Below are positions 28,105 through 36,695 of a DNA stretch of 64,000 nucleotides, piece after piece; position 1 is the stretch's first letter; each line of letters starts with the position of its first letter. The notes below the pieces were generated by a model, which saw only the letters and a program-made list of their open reading frames with translations, was not told the origin of the DNA and made no database searches. The DNA comes from Hyphomicrobiales bacterium. Its GTDB lineage: Bacteria; Pseudomonadota; Alphaproteobacteria; Rhizobiales; Rhizobiaceae. The stretch spans positions 570,419 through 634,418 of the forward strand of contig UBMI01000007.1 of NCBI GenBank assembly GCA_900466475.1, written 5' to 3'. The position numbers and the translations under genes were made by a program.

Positions 28105-28410
28105 ATGAAGAGAATTGTTAGCAGTCTGTTGATTGCGACGGCCCTTGTGGGCTCGGCTATTCAGCCTGCTGCCGCCCGCGACCATCATCACCACGACAAT
28201 ACCGGCCGCGCCATCGCCGGCGGCCTGGCAGCGGGTGTCGTCGGCGGCCTGATCGGCGGCGCCATCGTCAACAGCGGCCCCCGCTATGTCGACGGTCCCC
28301 GTTATTATGATGCGGGCCCGCCGCCTCCGCGCTGCTGGTACGAAGATCGTGACGTCCGCAACCGCTATGATGGCGGCTATCACACCGAAACCGTGCGGGT
28401 CTGCGACTAA
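28105..28410 (+). CDS. Small secreted or envelope protein with glycine-zipper segment, function unknown
   Basis: A 101-residue protein preceded by a clear AAGGAG site. A signal peptide covers about residues 1-24, ending at AAARD. Next comes a histidine cluster (RDHHHHDN), then a glycine-rich hydrophobic stretch AIAGGLAAGVVGGLIGGAIV resembling a glycine-zipper membrane segment, and a Pro/Tyr-rich tail with two cysteines. Similar small proteins are common in rhizobia and are annotated only as hypothetical. The histidines might bind metal and the zipper might sit in the outer membrane, but neither is shown. It appears to be transcribed alone, with a strong hairpin 77 bases after its stop. Confidence 0.8.
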   Translation: MKRIVSSLLIATALVGSAIQPAAARDHHHHDNTGRAIAGGLAAGVVGGLIGGAIVNSGPRYVDGPRYYDAGPPPPRCWYEDRDVRNRYDGGYHTETVRVCD

Positions 28411-28486
28411 CGGCTTCAAGAATCGCCTGATGCCCAAAGCGGCGTTGGCCTGATCTACGGTTATCGCCGCTGCCTCTCGCCCCTTC

Positions 28487-28521
28487 GGCCGGGATTGCAC
28501 TGCAATCCCGGCCATGCTTTT
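28487..28521 (+). terminator. Palindromic hairpin, likely terminator of the small exported-protein gene
   Basis: Bases 28487-28499 and 28501-28513 are perfect reverse complements (13 bp) around one central C, so the practical hairpin has a few-base loop. The sequence ATGCTTTT follows, giving a short T-run. The symmetric design could also act on the opposite strand. Confidence 0.7.
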
Positions 28522-28730
28522 CCAGCATTGACCAAAGCTGCCGGCGACACGCCAGTTGCCACCCATTCCCGCCAATTGGAACACCCTCATCTGTCATTCG
28601 CCTGCAAAGAACCGCCGTTAGTTGTCGGCCTGGTCAATTGCATGGCTGTGCGACATGGTTGTACCTATGCAACGGCATGGAAATGAACGCAGGCGGCTCG
28701 CCCAACACCCGTTTTCAATGCTGACTGCTG

Positions 28731-28747
28731 ATTCCAGAAGGTGGAAT
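28731..28747. promoter_or_regulatory. Candidate operator upstream of the LacI-type regulator
   Basis: ATTCCA and TGGAAT form a perfect 6-5-6 inverted repeat ending 30 bases before the ATG. The position fits autoregulation by the downstream LacI protein. This is an inference; the five-base spacer is not the usual LacI centre. Confidence 0.4.
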
Positions 28748-28777
28748 TTGTCGTGCGTGAGAGATTGAGGGAAGCCG

Positions 28778-29818
28778 ATGACTGATAGTCCGGTGAACGA
28801 CGGCAAGGCGCCAAAGAAGGAGCGCATGCGCTTCGTCAGCGCCGAACAGGTGGCGCAGCTTGCCGGCGTTTCCCGCTCGGCCGTTTCGCGCACCTTCACA
28901 CCGGGAGCAAGCGTTGCGCCCGCGACGCGGGAGAAGGTGCTGCGTGCGGCTGAGGAACTCGGCTACCACGTCAACGATCTTGCGCGCGGCGTGCTTGCCA
29001 ATCAGAGCCGCCTCGTCGGCATTGTCGCCACGAAACCGGAGATCGGGTTCCGCGCCCATCTCGCCGCCGCCCTTGCCAAATTCCTGATCCAGCGCGGCAG
29101 TATTCCGATCCTCATCAACACCGGCCAGACCGAGGACGAGCTGCTGGCCGCCCAGAAGATGTTGATCGGCCATCGCGCCGAGGCGATCATCATCCTGTCG
29201 GGCTCGCCGCCGGCGAGTTTCCTCGAGCTTGCGCAGCGCAACGGGCAGCCACTCGTAGTTATAGGTCGTTCCGAGCCGGACGCAGACCATGTGCGCGCCG
29301 GCAATTCGGAGGCCTCCCGCAAGGCGGCGACCATGTTCTTCGAGGCCGGACGGCGCCGGCTGGCGGTCGCCGGTTCCAACACCGGTACACCCAGCATCAT
29401 CGAGCGCGAAAGCGCCTTTCTGTCGACGGCAGAGGGGCTCGGCGCCGAGGTCTTCATCGGTCGCGGTGCGGATTCTGACTATGAGAGCGGCATTACTGCG
29501 GGCCGCGCGCTATTTTCGAAAGAAGTGCGCCCCGACGCTGTCTATTGCGCCAACGACCAGATCGCCTTCGGGCTGATGGACCATGTGCGGCAGGAAATGA
29601 AGCTGCGGGTTCCCGAAGATGTCGCCATCATCGGTTTCGACGACGTTCCCGAGGCGTCCTGGCTCAGCTATCAGCTGACGACCTTCCGGCAGGACCCGCT
29701 CGTCATGGCGATGCGCGCCGTCGAACTGATGGAACGGCGCTTGGCAAATCCGGACTTGTCACCGGGCTATGAACGGGTCATTCCAGAGCTCATCATCCGC
29801 CAGAGCTTCAGACCCTGA
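28778..29818 (+). CDS. LacI family transcriptional regulator
   Basis: A 346-residue repressor-type protein. The helix-turn-helix at about residues 20-45 reads SAEQVAQLAGVSRSAVSRTF, followed by the hinge region (ELGYHVNDLARGV) and a periplasmic-binding-protein-like ligand domain. The domain has the usual features IVATKPEIGF, GRSEPDADHV and DAVYCANDQIAFGLMDH, ending in VAIIGFDDVPEASW. The start has GAGGGAAG upstream. The gene for an inositol-phosphatase family enzyme follows after 19 bases, so both are probably co-transcribed and may share a sugar or sugar-phosphate theme. The effector is not known. Confidence 0.92.
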   Translation: MTDSPVNDGKAPKKERMRFVSAEQVAQLAGVSRSAVSRTFTPGASVAPATREKVLRAAEELGYHVNDLARGVLANQSRLVGIVATKPEIGFRAHLAAALAKFLIQRGSIPILINTGQTEDELLAAQKMLIGHRAEAIIILSGSPPASFLELAQRNGQPLVVIGRSEPDADHVRAGNSEASRKAATMFFEAGRRRLAVAGSNTGTPSIIERESAFLSTAEGLGAEVFIGRGADSDYESGITAGRALFSKEVRPDAVYCANDQIAFGLMDHVRQEMKLRVPEDVAIIGFDDVPEASWLSYQLTTFRQDPLVMAMRAVELMERRLANPDLSPGYERVIPELIIRQSFRP

Positions 29819-29837
29819 TTCCCTTTGAAAGTATCTC

Positions 29838-30659
29838 ATGCTTTGCGAATTTCCTGATGACGCCCGCTTTGTCCTTGCCAGGGATGTAATTCTCGATGCG
29901 GCGGGAAAAGCGCTCTCCTACTTTTCCGATCTCTCCTCGCTGGAAACCGGCCACAAGTTGAATGGCCAGGATGTTGTGAGCCAGGCCGACAAGGCCGTGG
30001 AGGCGATGATTCGTGACCGCATCACCGCCGCCTTTCCCGATGACGGTGTGCTCGGGGAAGAAGAAGGTTTGGCGGAAGGTCCCTCGGGCTATCTCTGGGT
30101 TGTCGATCCCATCGATGGCACGAGCTGTTTCGTGCACGGCATAGACCAGTGGTGCATCTCGATCGCCGTTATGAAGGACGATGAGACCGTGCTTGGCCTC
30201 ATCTGCCAGCCGACATCGGGCGATCTCTTCGTGGCGAGGAAAGGAGAAGGTGCCTTTCTGAACGGCAAGGCGATTAACGTCGATAAGACCACCAGCATTG
30301 GTACCGGGCTTCTTGGTGTCGGCGCCAATTTCCGCGTTCCGCTGAAGCAGGTGTCGATCTTCATCCACCTGCTGCTGGAGGCGGGCGGCATGTTTATCCG
30401 CAATGGCTCCGGTGCGCTCATGCTGGCACAGGTCGCCTGCGGCAGGCTGGCCGGCTATTATGAACCCCATATCAACGCCTGGGACTGCATGGCAGGGCTC
30501 TTGATGATCCGTGAAGCCGGAGGCTGGACCGAAGCCTTCCCCGGCGAGGGCACGCTTTTAACCGGCGGCCCGGTCATCGCCGCAGCGCCCGGCGTGAGGG
30601 ACGAGCTCCTGACGCTCGTCGGCCGCTCGCTGCAGGATGAACCGGCCGAAATCCGCTAG
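29838..30659 (+). CDS. Inositol monophosphatase family protein
   Basis: A 273-residue Mg-dependent phosphatase of the IMPase/CysQ/HisN fold. Metal-binding motifs are visible: GEEEG (about 73-77), and VDPIDGTSCFVHG at 89-101 with Asp90 and Asp93. The C-terminal motif NAWDCMAGLLMIREAGG is also present. Family members dephosphorylate inositol phosphates, histidinol phosphate, PAP or sugar phosphates; the sequence alone does not decide which. It is 19 bases downstream of a LacI regulator. Its stop overlaps the stop of the convergent LysR gene (shared CTAG at 30656-30659). Confidence 0.9.
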   Translation: MLCEFPDDARFVLARDVILDAAGKALSYFSDLSSLETGHKLNGQDVVSQADKAVEAMIRDRITAAFPDDGVLGEEEGLAEGPSGYLWVVDPIDGTSCFVHGIDQWCISIAVMKDDETVLGLICQPTSGDLFVARKGEGAFLNGKAINVDKTTSIGTGLLGVGANFRVPLKQVSIFIHLLLEAGGMFIRNGSGALMLAQVACGRLAGYYEPHINAWDCMAGLLMIREAGGWTEAFPGEGTLLTGGPVIAAAPGVRDELLTLVGRSLQDEPAEIR

Positions 30660-31585
30660 GTTCGCGCGACCTCACCGGTCCCGGATGAGCTGAATGCGAT
30701 CTTTTCCGTGAGATCGATGAAATTGCGGATGAGAGCAAGCCGCGCATCGGCCCGATGGGCGACATACAGCGGCAGGGGTGGGAGTTCACCGGGCAATAGC
30801 GGCCGATAGACCACAGATTCCTGATGAAGCACCCGCATGGACGCCGGCACCACCGTAAGGCCACGGCCACCGGCCACCAGATTGATGGCGGCGATGATTC
30901 GAGAAACCTCATCGACGATCCGTGGTGTAACGCCGGCGCTACGGAAAGTTTCGGTAAGTCGTTCGAATATCCCAGGCCCGTCCGTGCGCCGATAAACGAC
31001 CATATCGACGCCATGGAGCATATCGAGCGTCATGGGTTTATCTTCCGCCTTCGCATAGGGGTGGCTGCGCGGGACTGCGACCAGCATATCCTCTTCGGAC
31101 AGAGCCCGTGCGGTCAGCTCCGGAAAGCGCTTCGCATCGATGTGCAGCAGCGCAACATCGATGCGCTGCTGCTGAAGGGCCAGAATCAACTCATAGGTCT
31201 CGCTCTCTTCGACAACAATCTCGGCAAGTGGAAAGGCCCGGCGAAACTGCTGGAGGAACTGCGGCGCCAGCACATGCAAAGAAGCCGAACTCGTAAAGCC
31301 GACAGAAAGCCTGCCGCTTTCGCCCTTGCTGAAGCGCCGCACATTGTCGACCGCCAATTGCGCCCGTCTCAGGATATCGCGCGCCTCTTCGAGGAAGAGC
31401 TCGCCGGAACTGTTCAGTGCGACCCTGCGCGGAGACCTGTCGAACAACTGGACGCCCAGCTCATATTCCAGATCGCGGATCTGCTGTCCCAATGGTGGCT
31501 GCTGGATGTGCAGGCGCTCGGCAGCGCGATTGAAACTGCCCTCCTCGGCAACCGCCACGAAATATCTGAGATGCCGGAGTTCCAT
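30656..31585 (-). CDS. LysR family regulator, divergent from the monooxygenase operon
   Basis: A 309-residue LysR-type regulator. The winged helix-turn-helix is in the first 60 residues (MELRHLRYFVAVAEEGSFNRAAERL), and the effector domain begins near residue 90 (GRLSVGFTSSASLHVLAPQF). The N-terminal style, with IQQPPLGQQIRDLE, is close to the CatR/BenM/CbnR group that controls aromatic degradation. It lies divergent to a NicC-like hydroxylase gene, with about 110 bases between them, so activation of that operon in response to an aromatic substrate or intermediate is the likely role. The ligand is not known. Confidence 0.92.
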   Translation of the reverse strand: MELRHLRYFVAVAEEGSFNRAAERLHIQQPPLGQQIRDLEYELGVQLFDRSPRRVALNSSGELFLEEARDILRRAQLAVDNVRRFSKGESGRLSVGFTSSASLHVLAPQFLQQFRRAFPLAEIVVEESETYELILALQQQRIDVALLHIDAKRFPELTARALSEEDMLVAVPRSHPYAKAEDKPMTLDMLHGVDMVVYRRTDGPGIFERLTETFRSAGVTPRIVDEVSRIIAAINLVAGGRGLTVVPASMRVLHQESVVYRPLLPGELPPLPLYVAHRADARLALIRNFIDLTEKIAFSSSGTGEVART

Positions 31586-31642
31586 CGGATCACCTAGAAC
31601 TTTTTGAGTTTAAGTGTTGAACAATATAAATATTTTACATGC

Positions 31643-31657
31643 AGAAGTCACGCTTCT
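31643..31657. promoter_or_regulatory. Candidate LysR binding site between the divergent genes
   Basis: AGAAG and CTTCT form a 5-5-5 inverted repeat (AGAAGTCACGCTTCT). A further CTTCT copy follows 7 bases later, as often seen in LysR recognition and activation sites. The AT-rich stretch just before it (about 31622-31639) may hold the promoter of the regulator or the operon. The hydroxylase gene starts at 31696. Confidence 0.45.
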
Positions 31658-31695
31658 AAGCTTCTCCCAACTTGAGCACATCAGGAGGAGACGAC

Positions 31696-32856
31696 ATGGC
31701 CAAGAGCAAACCGAAGATCGCGATCATTGGCGCCGGCATGGGCGGGCTTGCCGCTGCGGCGACGCTGCGTAAAGTCGGCATCGACGTCCAGGTTTACGAA
31801 CAGGCGCCGAAATTTGCACGCGTCGGCGCCGGCATCCAGATGCTGCCGAATTCGTCGCATGTTCTGCGCGGCATCGGCGTACTCGACCGTCTCAAGAAGA
31901 CTGCCTTCGAACCCTATTCCCACCTCAACCGCGTCTGGGACACCGGCGAGATCAAGCGCGAGCTGCCGATGCCGGAAAGCCTCTATGGTGCGCCGTTCCT
32001 CTGTATGCATCGCGCCGATCTGCACGAAGCACTCTACTCGGTGCTTCCACCCGAGATCGTCCATCTCGGCAAGAAGCTCGTCGGTCTTGATCAGAAGAAC
32101 GACGGCGTCAGCCTGTCCTTCGCCGACGGCACCAAGGTCGAAGCCGATGCGGTCATTGCCGCTGATGGCGTTCACTCGCTGGTGCGCGAAATCATCGTCG
32201 GTCCCGACGCACCGCTGCACAAGGGGCGTATTGCCTACCGCGCAGTCTTCGATGCCAGCCTGATGAACGGTGGCACGATCGCGCCTTCGCGAACGAAATG
32301 GTGGGGCCTCGACCGGCACATCGTCATTTACTACACGGCCGCAGACCGCAGCTCGCTCTATTTCGTCACAAGCGTTCCCGAACCCGCCGACTGGATGACC
32401 GCTGAATCCTGGTCGGCGAAGGGCGACGTCAAGGAATTGAGAGCCGCCTATGAAGGCTTCCATCCGGAAGTACAAATGGTTCTCAACGCCTGCCCGGATT
32501 GCCACAAATGGGCAATTCTCGAACGCGAGCCGCTGCCGCGCTGGAGCGATGGCCGCGTTGTACTTCTCGGTGACGCCTGCCATCCGATGACGCCCTACAT
32601 GGCCCAGGGTGCGGCAACCTCGATCGAGGACGCCGCCGTGCTGGCGCGCTGCCTTGAGGCCGTCGACAATGACGATATCGAAGGCGCCTTCCGCCGCTAC
32701 GAGGCGAACCGCAAGCCGCGTACGTCTCGCATTCAGGCCATCTCCAGTGCCAACACATGGATGTCGGGCGGTAACGACGATACGACGTGGCTCTACGGCT
32801 ATGACGCCTGGAACGTGCCGCTTGTCGGCGAAAACGAGCTGGCCATGGCCGGCTGA
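31696..32856 (+). CDS. FAD-dependent aromatic hydroxylase, NicC-like (6-hydroxynicotinate 3-monooxygenase family)
   Basis: A 386-residue single-component flavin monooxygenase. It has the FAD site GAGMGGLAAAATL at residues 12-24, a middle region with ADAVIAADGVHSLVRE (DG motif), and the second FAD motif VVLLGDACHPMTPYMAQG. The later segment with SANTWM and WLYGYDAW, and the KWWGLDRHIVIYY stretch, resemble the 6-hydroxynicotinate 3-monooxygenase group more than salicylate hydroxylase. ATG 31696 has AGGAGGA at ideal spacing; a TTG at 31672 is rejected. It leads an operon with an alpha/beta hydrolase and an MFS carrier under a divergent LysR gene. The substrate is probably a hydroxylated pyridine or benzoate-type acid, by inference. 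Confidence 0.85.
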   Translation: MAKSKPKIAIIGAGMGGLAAAATLRKVGIDVQVYEQAPKFARVGAGIQMLPNSSHVLRGIGVLDRLKKTAFEPYSHLNRVWDTGEIKRELPMPESLYGAPFLCMHRADLHEALYSVLPPEIVHLGKKLVGLDQKNDGVSLSFADGTKVEADAVIAADGVHSLVREIIVGPDAPLHKGRIAYRAVFDASLMNGGTIAPSRTKWWGLDRHIVIYYTAADRSSLYFVTSVPEPADWMTAESWSAKGDVKELRAAYEGFHPEVQMVLNACPDCHKWAILEREPLPRWSDGRVVLLGDACHPMTPYMAQGAATSIEDAAVLARCLEAVDNDDIEGAFRRYEANRKPRTSRIQAISSANTWMSGGNDDTTWLYGYDAWNVPLVGENELAMAG

Positions 32857-32868
32857 TCGGAACAGCAG

Positions 32869-33705
32869 ATGTTGCAGCAAGAAACCCGTGAGATGGACGG
32901 TCACTACGAGTTCGTGACCGTCTCGGATGAGGCGACCATCGCCTTCCGGCATTATGGCACGCCCGGAAAGCCGCGCCTGCTGTTGATCCATTCGCTTGCC
33001 CTTGACGGCAGTATCTGGACGGACGTCATCTCAGGCCTGCAGGGTCAGGCGGAGATCATCTGCATCGACTGTCGAGGGCATGGCTGGAGCAGCCGTGCGC
33101 CCCTTTCCTACGCCATCGAACGCTACGCCGATGACGTCGCCGAGGTTCTGGACAAGGCCGGTTGGGATAAGGTGGCCGTTGCCGGCTGTTCGATGGGAGG
33201 CTGCATCACGCAGGCTTTTGCCGCGCGCCACCCTGAACGCGTTTCGGCAATGGTCCTTATCGACACCACCGCCTGGTACGGGGAAAAGGCACCTGAAGAA
33301 TGGCGGGCACGGGCTCAGAAAGCGCGGGCCGAAGGCCTCGCCTCGATGGCCGCCTTCCAGGCGACTCGCTGGTTTGGCGACCGTTTCAGGGCGGATAATC
33401 CACGCAAGATCCAGGAGATGATGGAGATCTTTGTCCGCAACGATCTCGATGCCTATGAGGCGACCTGCATCATGCTCGGCGATGCCGATCTACGCAGTGC
33501 GCTTTCCAGCTTTCACTTCCCTGTTTCGGTCATTGTCGGGGAAGAAGACTATGCAACCCCGATCGAGAGCGCATGCCAGCTTGCGGACGCAATCCCTGGG
33601 GCTTCCCTGACGATCCTGCCAGGCGCCCGGCATCTGACGCCAATCGAATGTAGCGACGTCATCGCAAAGGCAATCGGCAAGATGATTGAAGCTGTCGCCC
33701 AATAG
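32869..33705 (+). CDS. Alpha/beta hydrolase of the enol-lactonase/deformylase type
   Basis: A protein of about 278 residues with the alpha/beta-hydrolase fold. The oxyanion segment LLLIHSLALDGSIW is followed by the nucleophile elbow GCSMGG with Ser108. A late acidic region (VGEEDYATP) and RHLTPIE supply the Asp and His of the triad. The pattern is that of PcaD (3-oxoadipate enol-lactonase) and of NicD (N-formylmaleamate deformylase), which fits its place 12 bases after a NicC-like hydroxylase. Which bond it cleaves cannot be said. A start at ATG 32893 is also possible; the ribosome sites are weak for both. Confidence 0.85.
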   Translation: MLQQETREMDGHYEFVTVSDEATIAFRHYGTPGKPRLLLIHSLALDGSIWTDVISGLQGQAEIICIDCRGHGWSSRAPLSYAIERYADDVAEVLDKAGWDKVAVAGCSMGGCITQAFAARHPERVSAMVLIDTTAWYGEKAPEEWRARAQKARAEGLASMAAFQATRWFGDRFRADNPRKIQEMMEIFVRNDLDAYEATCIMLGDADLRSALSSFHFPVSVIVGEEDYATPIESACQLADAIPGASLTILPGARHLTPIECSDVIAKAIGKMIEAVAQ

Positions 33706-33769
33706 GGTGAAACTGGCGGCAGGGGGGATGCCGCCGGCCTGTTAAACCGTGCCGATCTGGGAGGATGAT

Positions 33770-35230
33770 ATGCACGACAACAATAGCATACTGGTTGCCG
33801 GGTCGGCTGCAGGCGATGTTTCGCACGACGGCCCGCAACAGACACGACTGGCAGGCCGCGCCGCGTTTCTGACGGCCCGTTTCGAAGCGATCCCTTTTAC
33901 GCCCTGGCATCGCCGGGCGCGTATCATCATGGGGAGCGCTACGTTCCTCGACGCCTTCGATGCGCTTTCGCTGGCCTTCGTTCTACCGATCCTGATCAAG
34001 CTCTGGGCCCTGACGCCGGCTCAGATCGGCTGGATGATCGCGGCAAGCTATATCGGCCAGCTCGTCGGCGCCCTAATCTTCAGCCGTCTTGCGGAAACAC
34101 TCGGCCGCGTCCACATGGCCGCCTCCGCCACCGCACTGATGTCGGTCATGAGTGTCGCCTGCATTATGGCCGGCAATTTCCATATGCTGTTCATCTGCCG
34201 TCTGATCCAGGGCATTGGTGTCGGCGGCGAAATGCCCGTTGCCGCCACCTATATCAGCGAGCTCCTGCGCGCCAAGGGTCGCGGTCGCAACTTCATGCTC
34301 TACGAGCTGATCTTTCCGATAGGCCTGATGGTAACGGGCCAGGTCGGCACAGTCATCGTGCCGATCTTCGGCTGGAAATCATTGTTCCTGCTCGGCGGGA
34401 TTCCCGGTCTGCTGATTGCCTATCTGCTTTATCGGCTGCCGGAATCACCGCGCTGGCTGATCAGCCAGGGCCGCCTCGACGAAGCCGAAAAAGTGATCCG
34501 TCAGGCCGAGGAAAGCGCGCGGCGCAAGGATCCCGGCTATTCCTTCGACGACCGCGCCTATAACGAAGCAACGCTGGCGCTCGGAGGGCAAAGTCAGACG
34601 GCGGCCCCTCAACCACACAGCCGCTGGCGGGAACTATTGTCACCGACGTTCCGCATGCGCACCGTCGTCGCCTGGATCCTCTGGGCGAGCTCGTTCTTCG
34701 TGGCCAACAGCCTGAACAACTGGATGCCGACGCTCTATCACACCGTCTATTCGCTGGAACTCGGCAGCGCGCTGAGGGCAGCCTCGATGACCAATGTCGC
34801 ACAGGTCGTGATCCTGCTTGTCTGCGCCTTCTGCATCGACCGTGTCGGGCGGCGCACCTGGGCCGTCGTCTCCTTCCTGATCGGCGCTGTACTCTTGGCC
34901 GCACTCGCCGGCGGTGGTGCAAACAGCCTTTGGTCGCTCACTCTGCTGGCGACACTTGCCTATGGCGTCGTCGGCTCCGTCAACGCCGTGCTTTATCTCT
35001 ACACGCCGGAAATCTACCCGACGCGCATGCGTGCGGTCGGAACGGGCCTTGCCACGTCATGGCTTCGCATCGCCTCGGCTGTCGGCCCGACGACGGTCGG
35101 CTACATGGTCGGCGCGCAGGGCATCAAGTCGGTCTTCATCATGTTCGGGATCGTCGCTGTGATCGGCGCGCTTGCCGCAACGCAGATGATCGAGACCGGT
35201 GGGCGCAAGCTCGAGGACATTTCCTCCTAG
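33770..35230 (+). CDS. MFS transporter, aromatic-acid or sugar porter type
   Basis: A 486-residue inner-membrane carrier with about twelve helices. The segment ASATFLDAFDALSLAFVLP resembles the first helix of the aromatic acid:H+ symporter group, which carries an Asp in a D-x-x-D-type motif. The loop after helix 2 and the motif PESPRWLISQGRLDEAEKVI resemble the sugar-porter group as well. The C-terminal half has LYLYTPEIYPTRMRAVGTG. The ATG has GGGAGGA upstream, and is 64 bases after the hydrolase gene. As the third gene of the LysR-controlled operon it probably imports the aromatic substrate. Confidence 0.9.
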   Translation: MHDNNSILVAGSAAGDVSHDGPQQTRLAGRAAFLTARFEAIPFTPWHRRARIIMGSATFLDAFDALSLAFVLPILIKLWALTPAQIGWMIAASYIGQLVGALIFSRLAETLGRVHMAASATALMSVMSVACIMAGNFHMLFICRLIQGIGVGGEMPVAATYISELLRAKGRGRNFMLYELIFPIGLMVTGQVGTVIVPIFGWKSLFLLGGIPGLLIAYLLYRLPESPRWLISQGRLDEAEKVIRQAEESARRKDPGYSFDDRAYNEATLALGGQSQTAAPQPHSRWRELLSPTFRMRTVVAWILWASSFFVANSLNNWMPTLYHTVYSLELGSALRAASMTNVAQVVILLVCAFCIDRVGRRTWAVVSFLIGAVLLAALAGGGANSLWSLTLLATLAYGVVGSVNAVLYLYTPEIYPTRMRAVGTGLATSWLRIASAVGPTTVGYMVGAQGIKSVFIMFGIVAVIGALAATQMIETGGRKLEDISS

Positions 35231-35259
35231 CACTTGGCCGCCCGGCAGCGTTGCCGGAA

Positions 35260-35292
35260 CGAAACCCCGGTATCTATGATGCCGGGGTTTCG
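35260..35292. terminator. Bidirectional terminator between two convergent MFS genes
   Basis: CGAAACCCCGG and its complement form an 11-bp stem, which extends inward with one wobble and three more pairs to a 3-base loop. The stem carries AAA on one outer arm and TTT on the other. It lies 30 bases after the stop of the plus-strand MFS gene and 15 bases after the stop of the minus-strand one. Confidence 0.85.
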
Positions 35293-35306
35293 ACATTTGC
35301 AAAGTC

Positions 35307-36599
35307 TCAAACGCCGCGCGGCACGGCATCATGTTCCTTGCGCGCGATGATCGTGGCGACAGCAAAGACGAGCAGCGCACCGGCGGCAAGGCAGATCGCG
35401 AGGAAGAACATCGGTGCAATCGTGCTGCCGGTTTCGTCCTTGATCCAGGGCACGACGTTCTGAGCGACGAAGCCGCCGAGATTGCCGACAGAATTGATGG
35501 CCGCGAGGCCGGCCGCGGCACCCGCCCCCTTGAGGAAGCGGGACGGCAGGCTCCAGAAGACCGGCTGCGGCGCGAAGATGCCCGCCGCGGCAACGCAGAG
35601 GAAAATGAACTGCAGCGTGTTGTTCGGAACGAGCGCCGAGAGCAGCAGGCAGGCCGCACCGATGAAGGCGGGAATGACAATATAGGGCGTCTTGGTCTTC
35701 ACCTTGTCCGCAGCAGCCGGCACCGCCCAGAGGGCGATGGCCACCAGGATCCAGGGAATGATGTTGAGGAAGCCGTTCACGGTGTTGCTGACGCCGAAGG
35801 CTTTCACGATGGTCGGCAGCCAGTAGCTGAGGCCATAGGCGGCAAGCGGAAAGGCGATGTAGCAAAGCGCCATCAGCAGGACACGGGGGTCGACGAGCGC
35901 CTTGAAGCCGTTCTCGGCATTGTGATCCATGCCAGAATTTTCGGACGCAAGACGATCTGCCAACCAGCTCTTCTCCTCCTTGCTGAGGAAATTTGCATTT
36001 TCCGGCCGGTCATAGAGATAGAAGAAGGTGATGACACCGGCAATGACGGCCGGAATGCCTGTCGCCAGAAAGACCCATTGCCAGCCGGCATGGCCGAGGA
36101 AACCATCGAGATCGAGCAGCATGCCTCCAACCGGCGCGCCGATGGCGTTGGCGAGCGCACTGAAAATCATGAAGAGGCCAACCATGCGGCCACGATAATC
36201 CGAGGGGAACCAGAGCGTCAGAAGGTAGAGGACGCCCGGAAAGAAGCCCGCCTCGCAGACGCCGAGCAGGAAGCGCAGGATATAGAACATCGTCGCGTTC
36301 TGCGTATAGGAGAGCAGTATGGTGACGATGCCCCAGGAGACTAGGATGCGCGCGAACCAGACGCGTGCGCCGAACCTGTCGAGGAACAGGTTGCTCGGCA
36401 CTTCGAAGAGGAAATAGCCGATGAAAAAGAGCGAGGCGCCAAGGCCATAGGCATATTCGCTCATACCGAGCGCATCGACCATTTCGAGCTTGGCGAAACT
36501 GACGTTCTGACGATCGATATAGGCAATGAGATAAAGGATTCCGAGGAATGGCATGAGCCGCCAGGTGATCTTCGAGATCAACTGCTGTTCGTTGACCAT
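35307..36599 (-). CDS. MFS transporter, anion:cation symporter (ACS) type
   Basis: A 430-residue carrier with about twelve helices. The first segments LPFLGILYLIAYIDRQNVSFAK and the loop EVPSNLFLDRFGARVWFARI (each beginning with family hallmarks) place it with the ACS family that includes phthalate, tartrate (TtuB), glucarate and hexuronate carriers. The loop after helix 6 has DRPENANFLSKEEKSWL. It is divergent from a glycerate kinase gene 175 bases away, so a carrier for glycerate, tartrate or another small hydroxy acid fits the context. That assignment is an inference. Confidence 0.88.
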   Translation of the reverse strand: MVNEQQLISKITWRLMPFLGILYLIAYIDRQNVSFAKLEMVDALGMSEYAYGLGASLFFIGYFLFEVPSNLFLDRFGARVWFARILVSWGIVTILLSYTQNATMFYILRFLLGVCEAGFFPGVLYLLTLWFPSDYRGRMVGLFMIFSALANAIGAPVGGMLLDLDGFLGHAGWQWVFLATGIPAVIAGVITFFYLYDRPENANFLSKEEKSWLADRLASENSGMDHNAENGFKALVDPRVLLMALCYIAFPLAAYGLSYWLPTIVKAFGVSNTVNGFLNIIPWILVAIALWAVPAAADKVKTKTPYIVIPAFIGAACLLLSALVPNNTLQFIFLCVAAAGIFAPQPVFWSLPSRFLKGAGAAAGLAAINSVGNLGGFVAQNVVPWIKDETGSTIAPMFFLAICLAAGALLVFAVATIIARKEHDAVPRGV

Positions 36600-36695
36600 T
36601 GCAAATTCTCCAAATGATTGTTGCTTTTCTCTTCAATAGATAGCCGCATCGGGACCATTATCAATCACACCGAACGGATGGGGACGGCTCTTCCA

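Larger units (their letters stand above)
28411..28777. other. Intergenic region before the LacI-type regulator
   Basis: A 367-base stretch without a convincing gene. It holds the terminator-like palindrome at 28487-28513 and an inverted repeat at 28731-28747 just before the LacI-type gene, both listed separately. A 63-codon open frame at 28495-28686 begins within the palindrome and has no coding character. The regulator's promoter must be in the last part, but its boxes are not clear. Confidence 0.5.

Noticed and set aside
28495..28686. Open frame of 63 codons starting inside the 27-base palindrome
   Set aside because: The start lies in the terminator-like hairpin and the composition is not protein-like.
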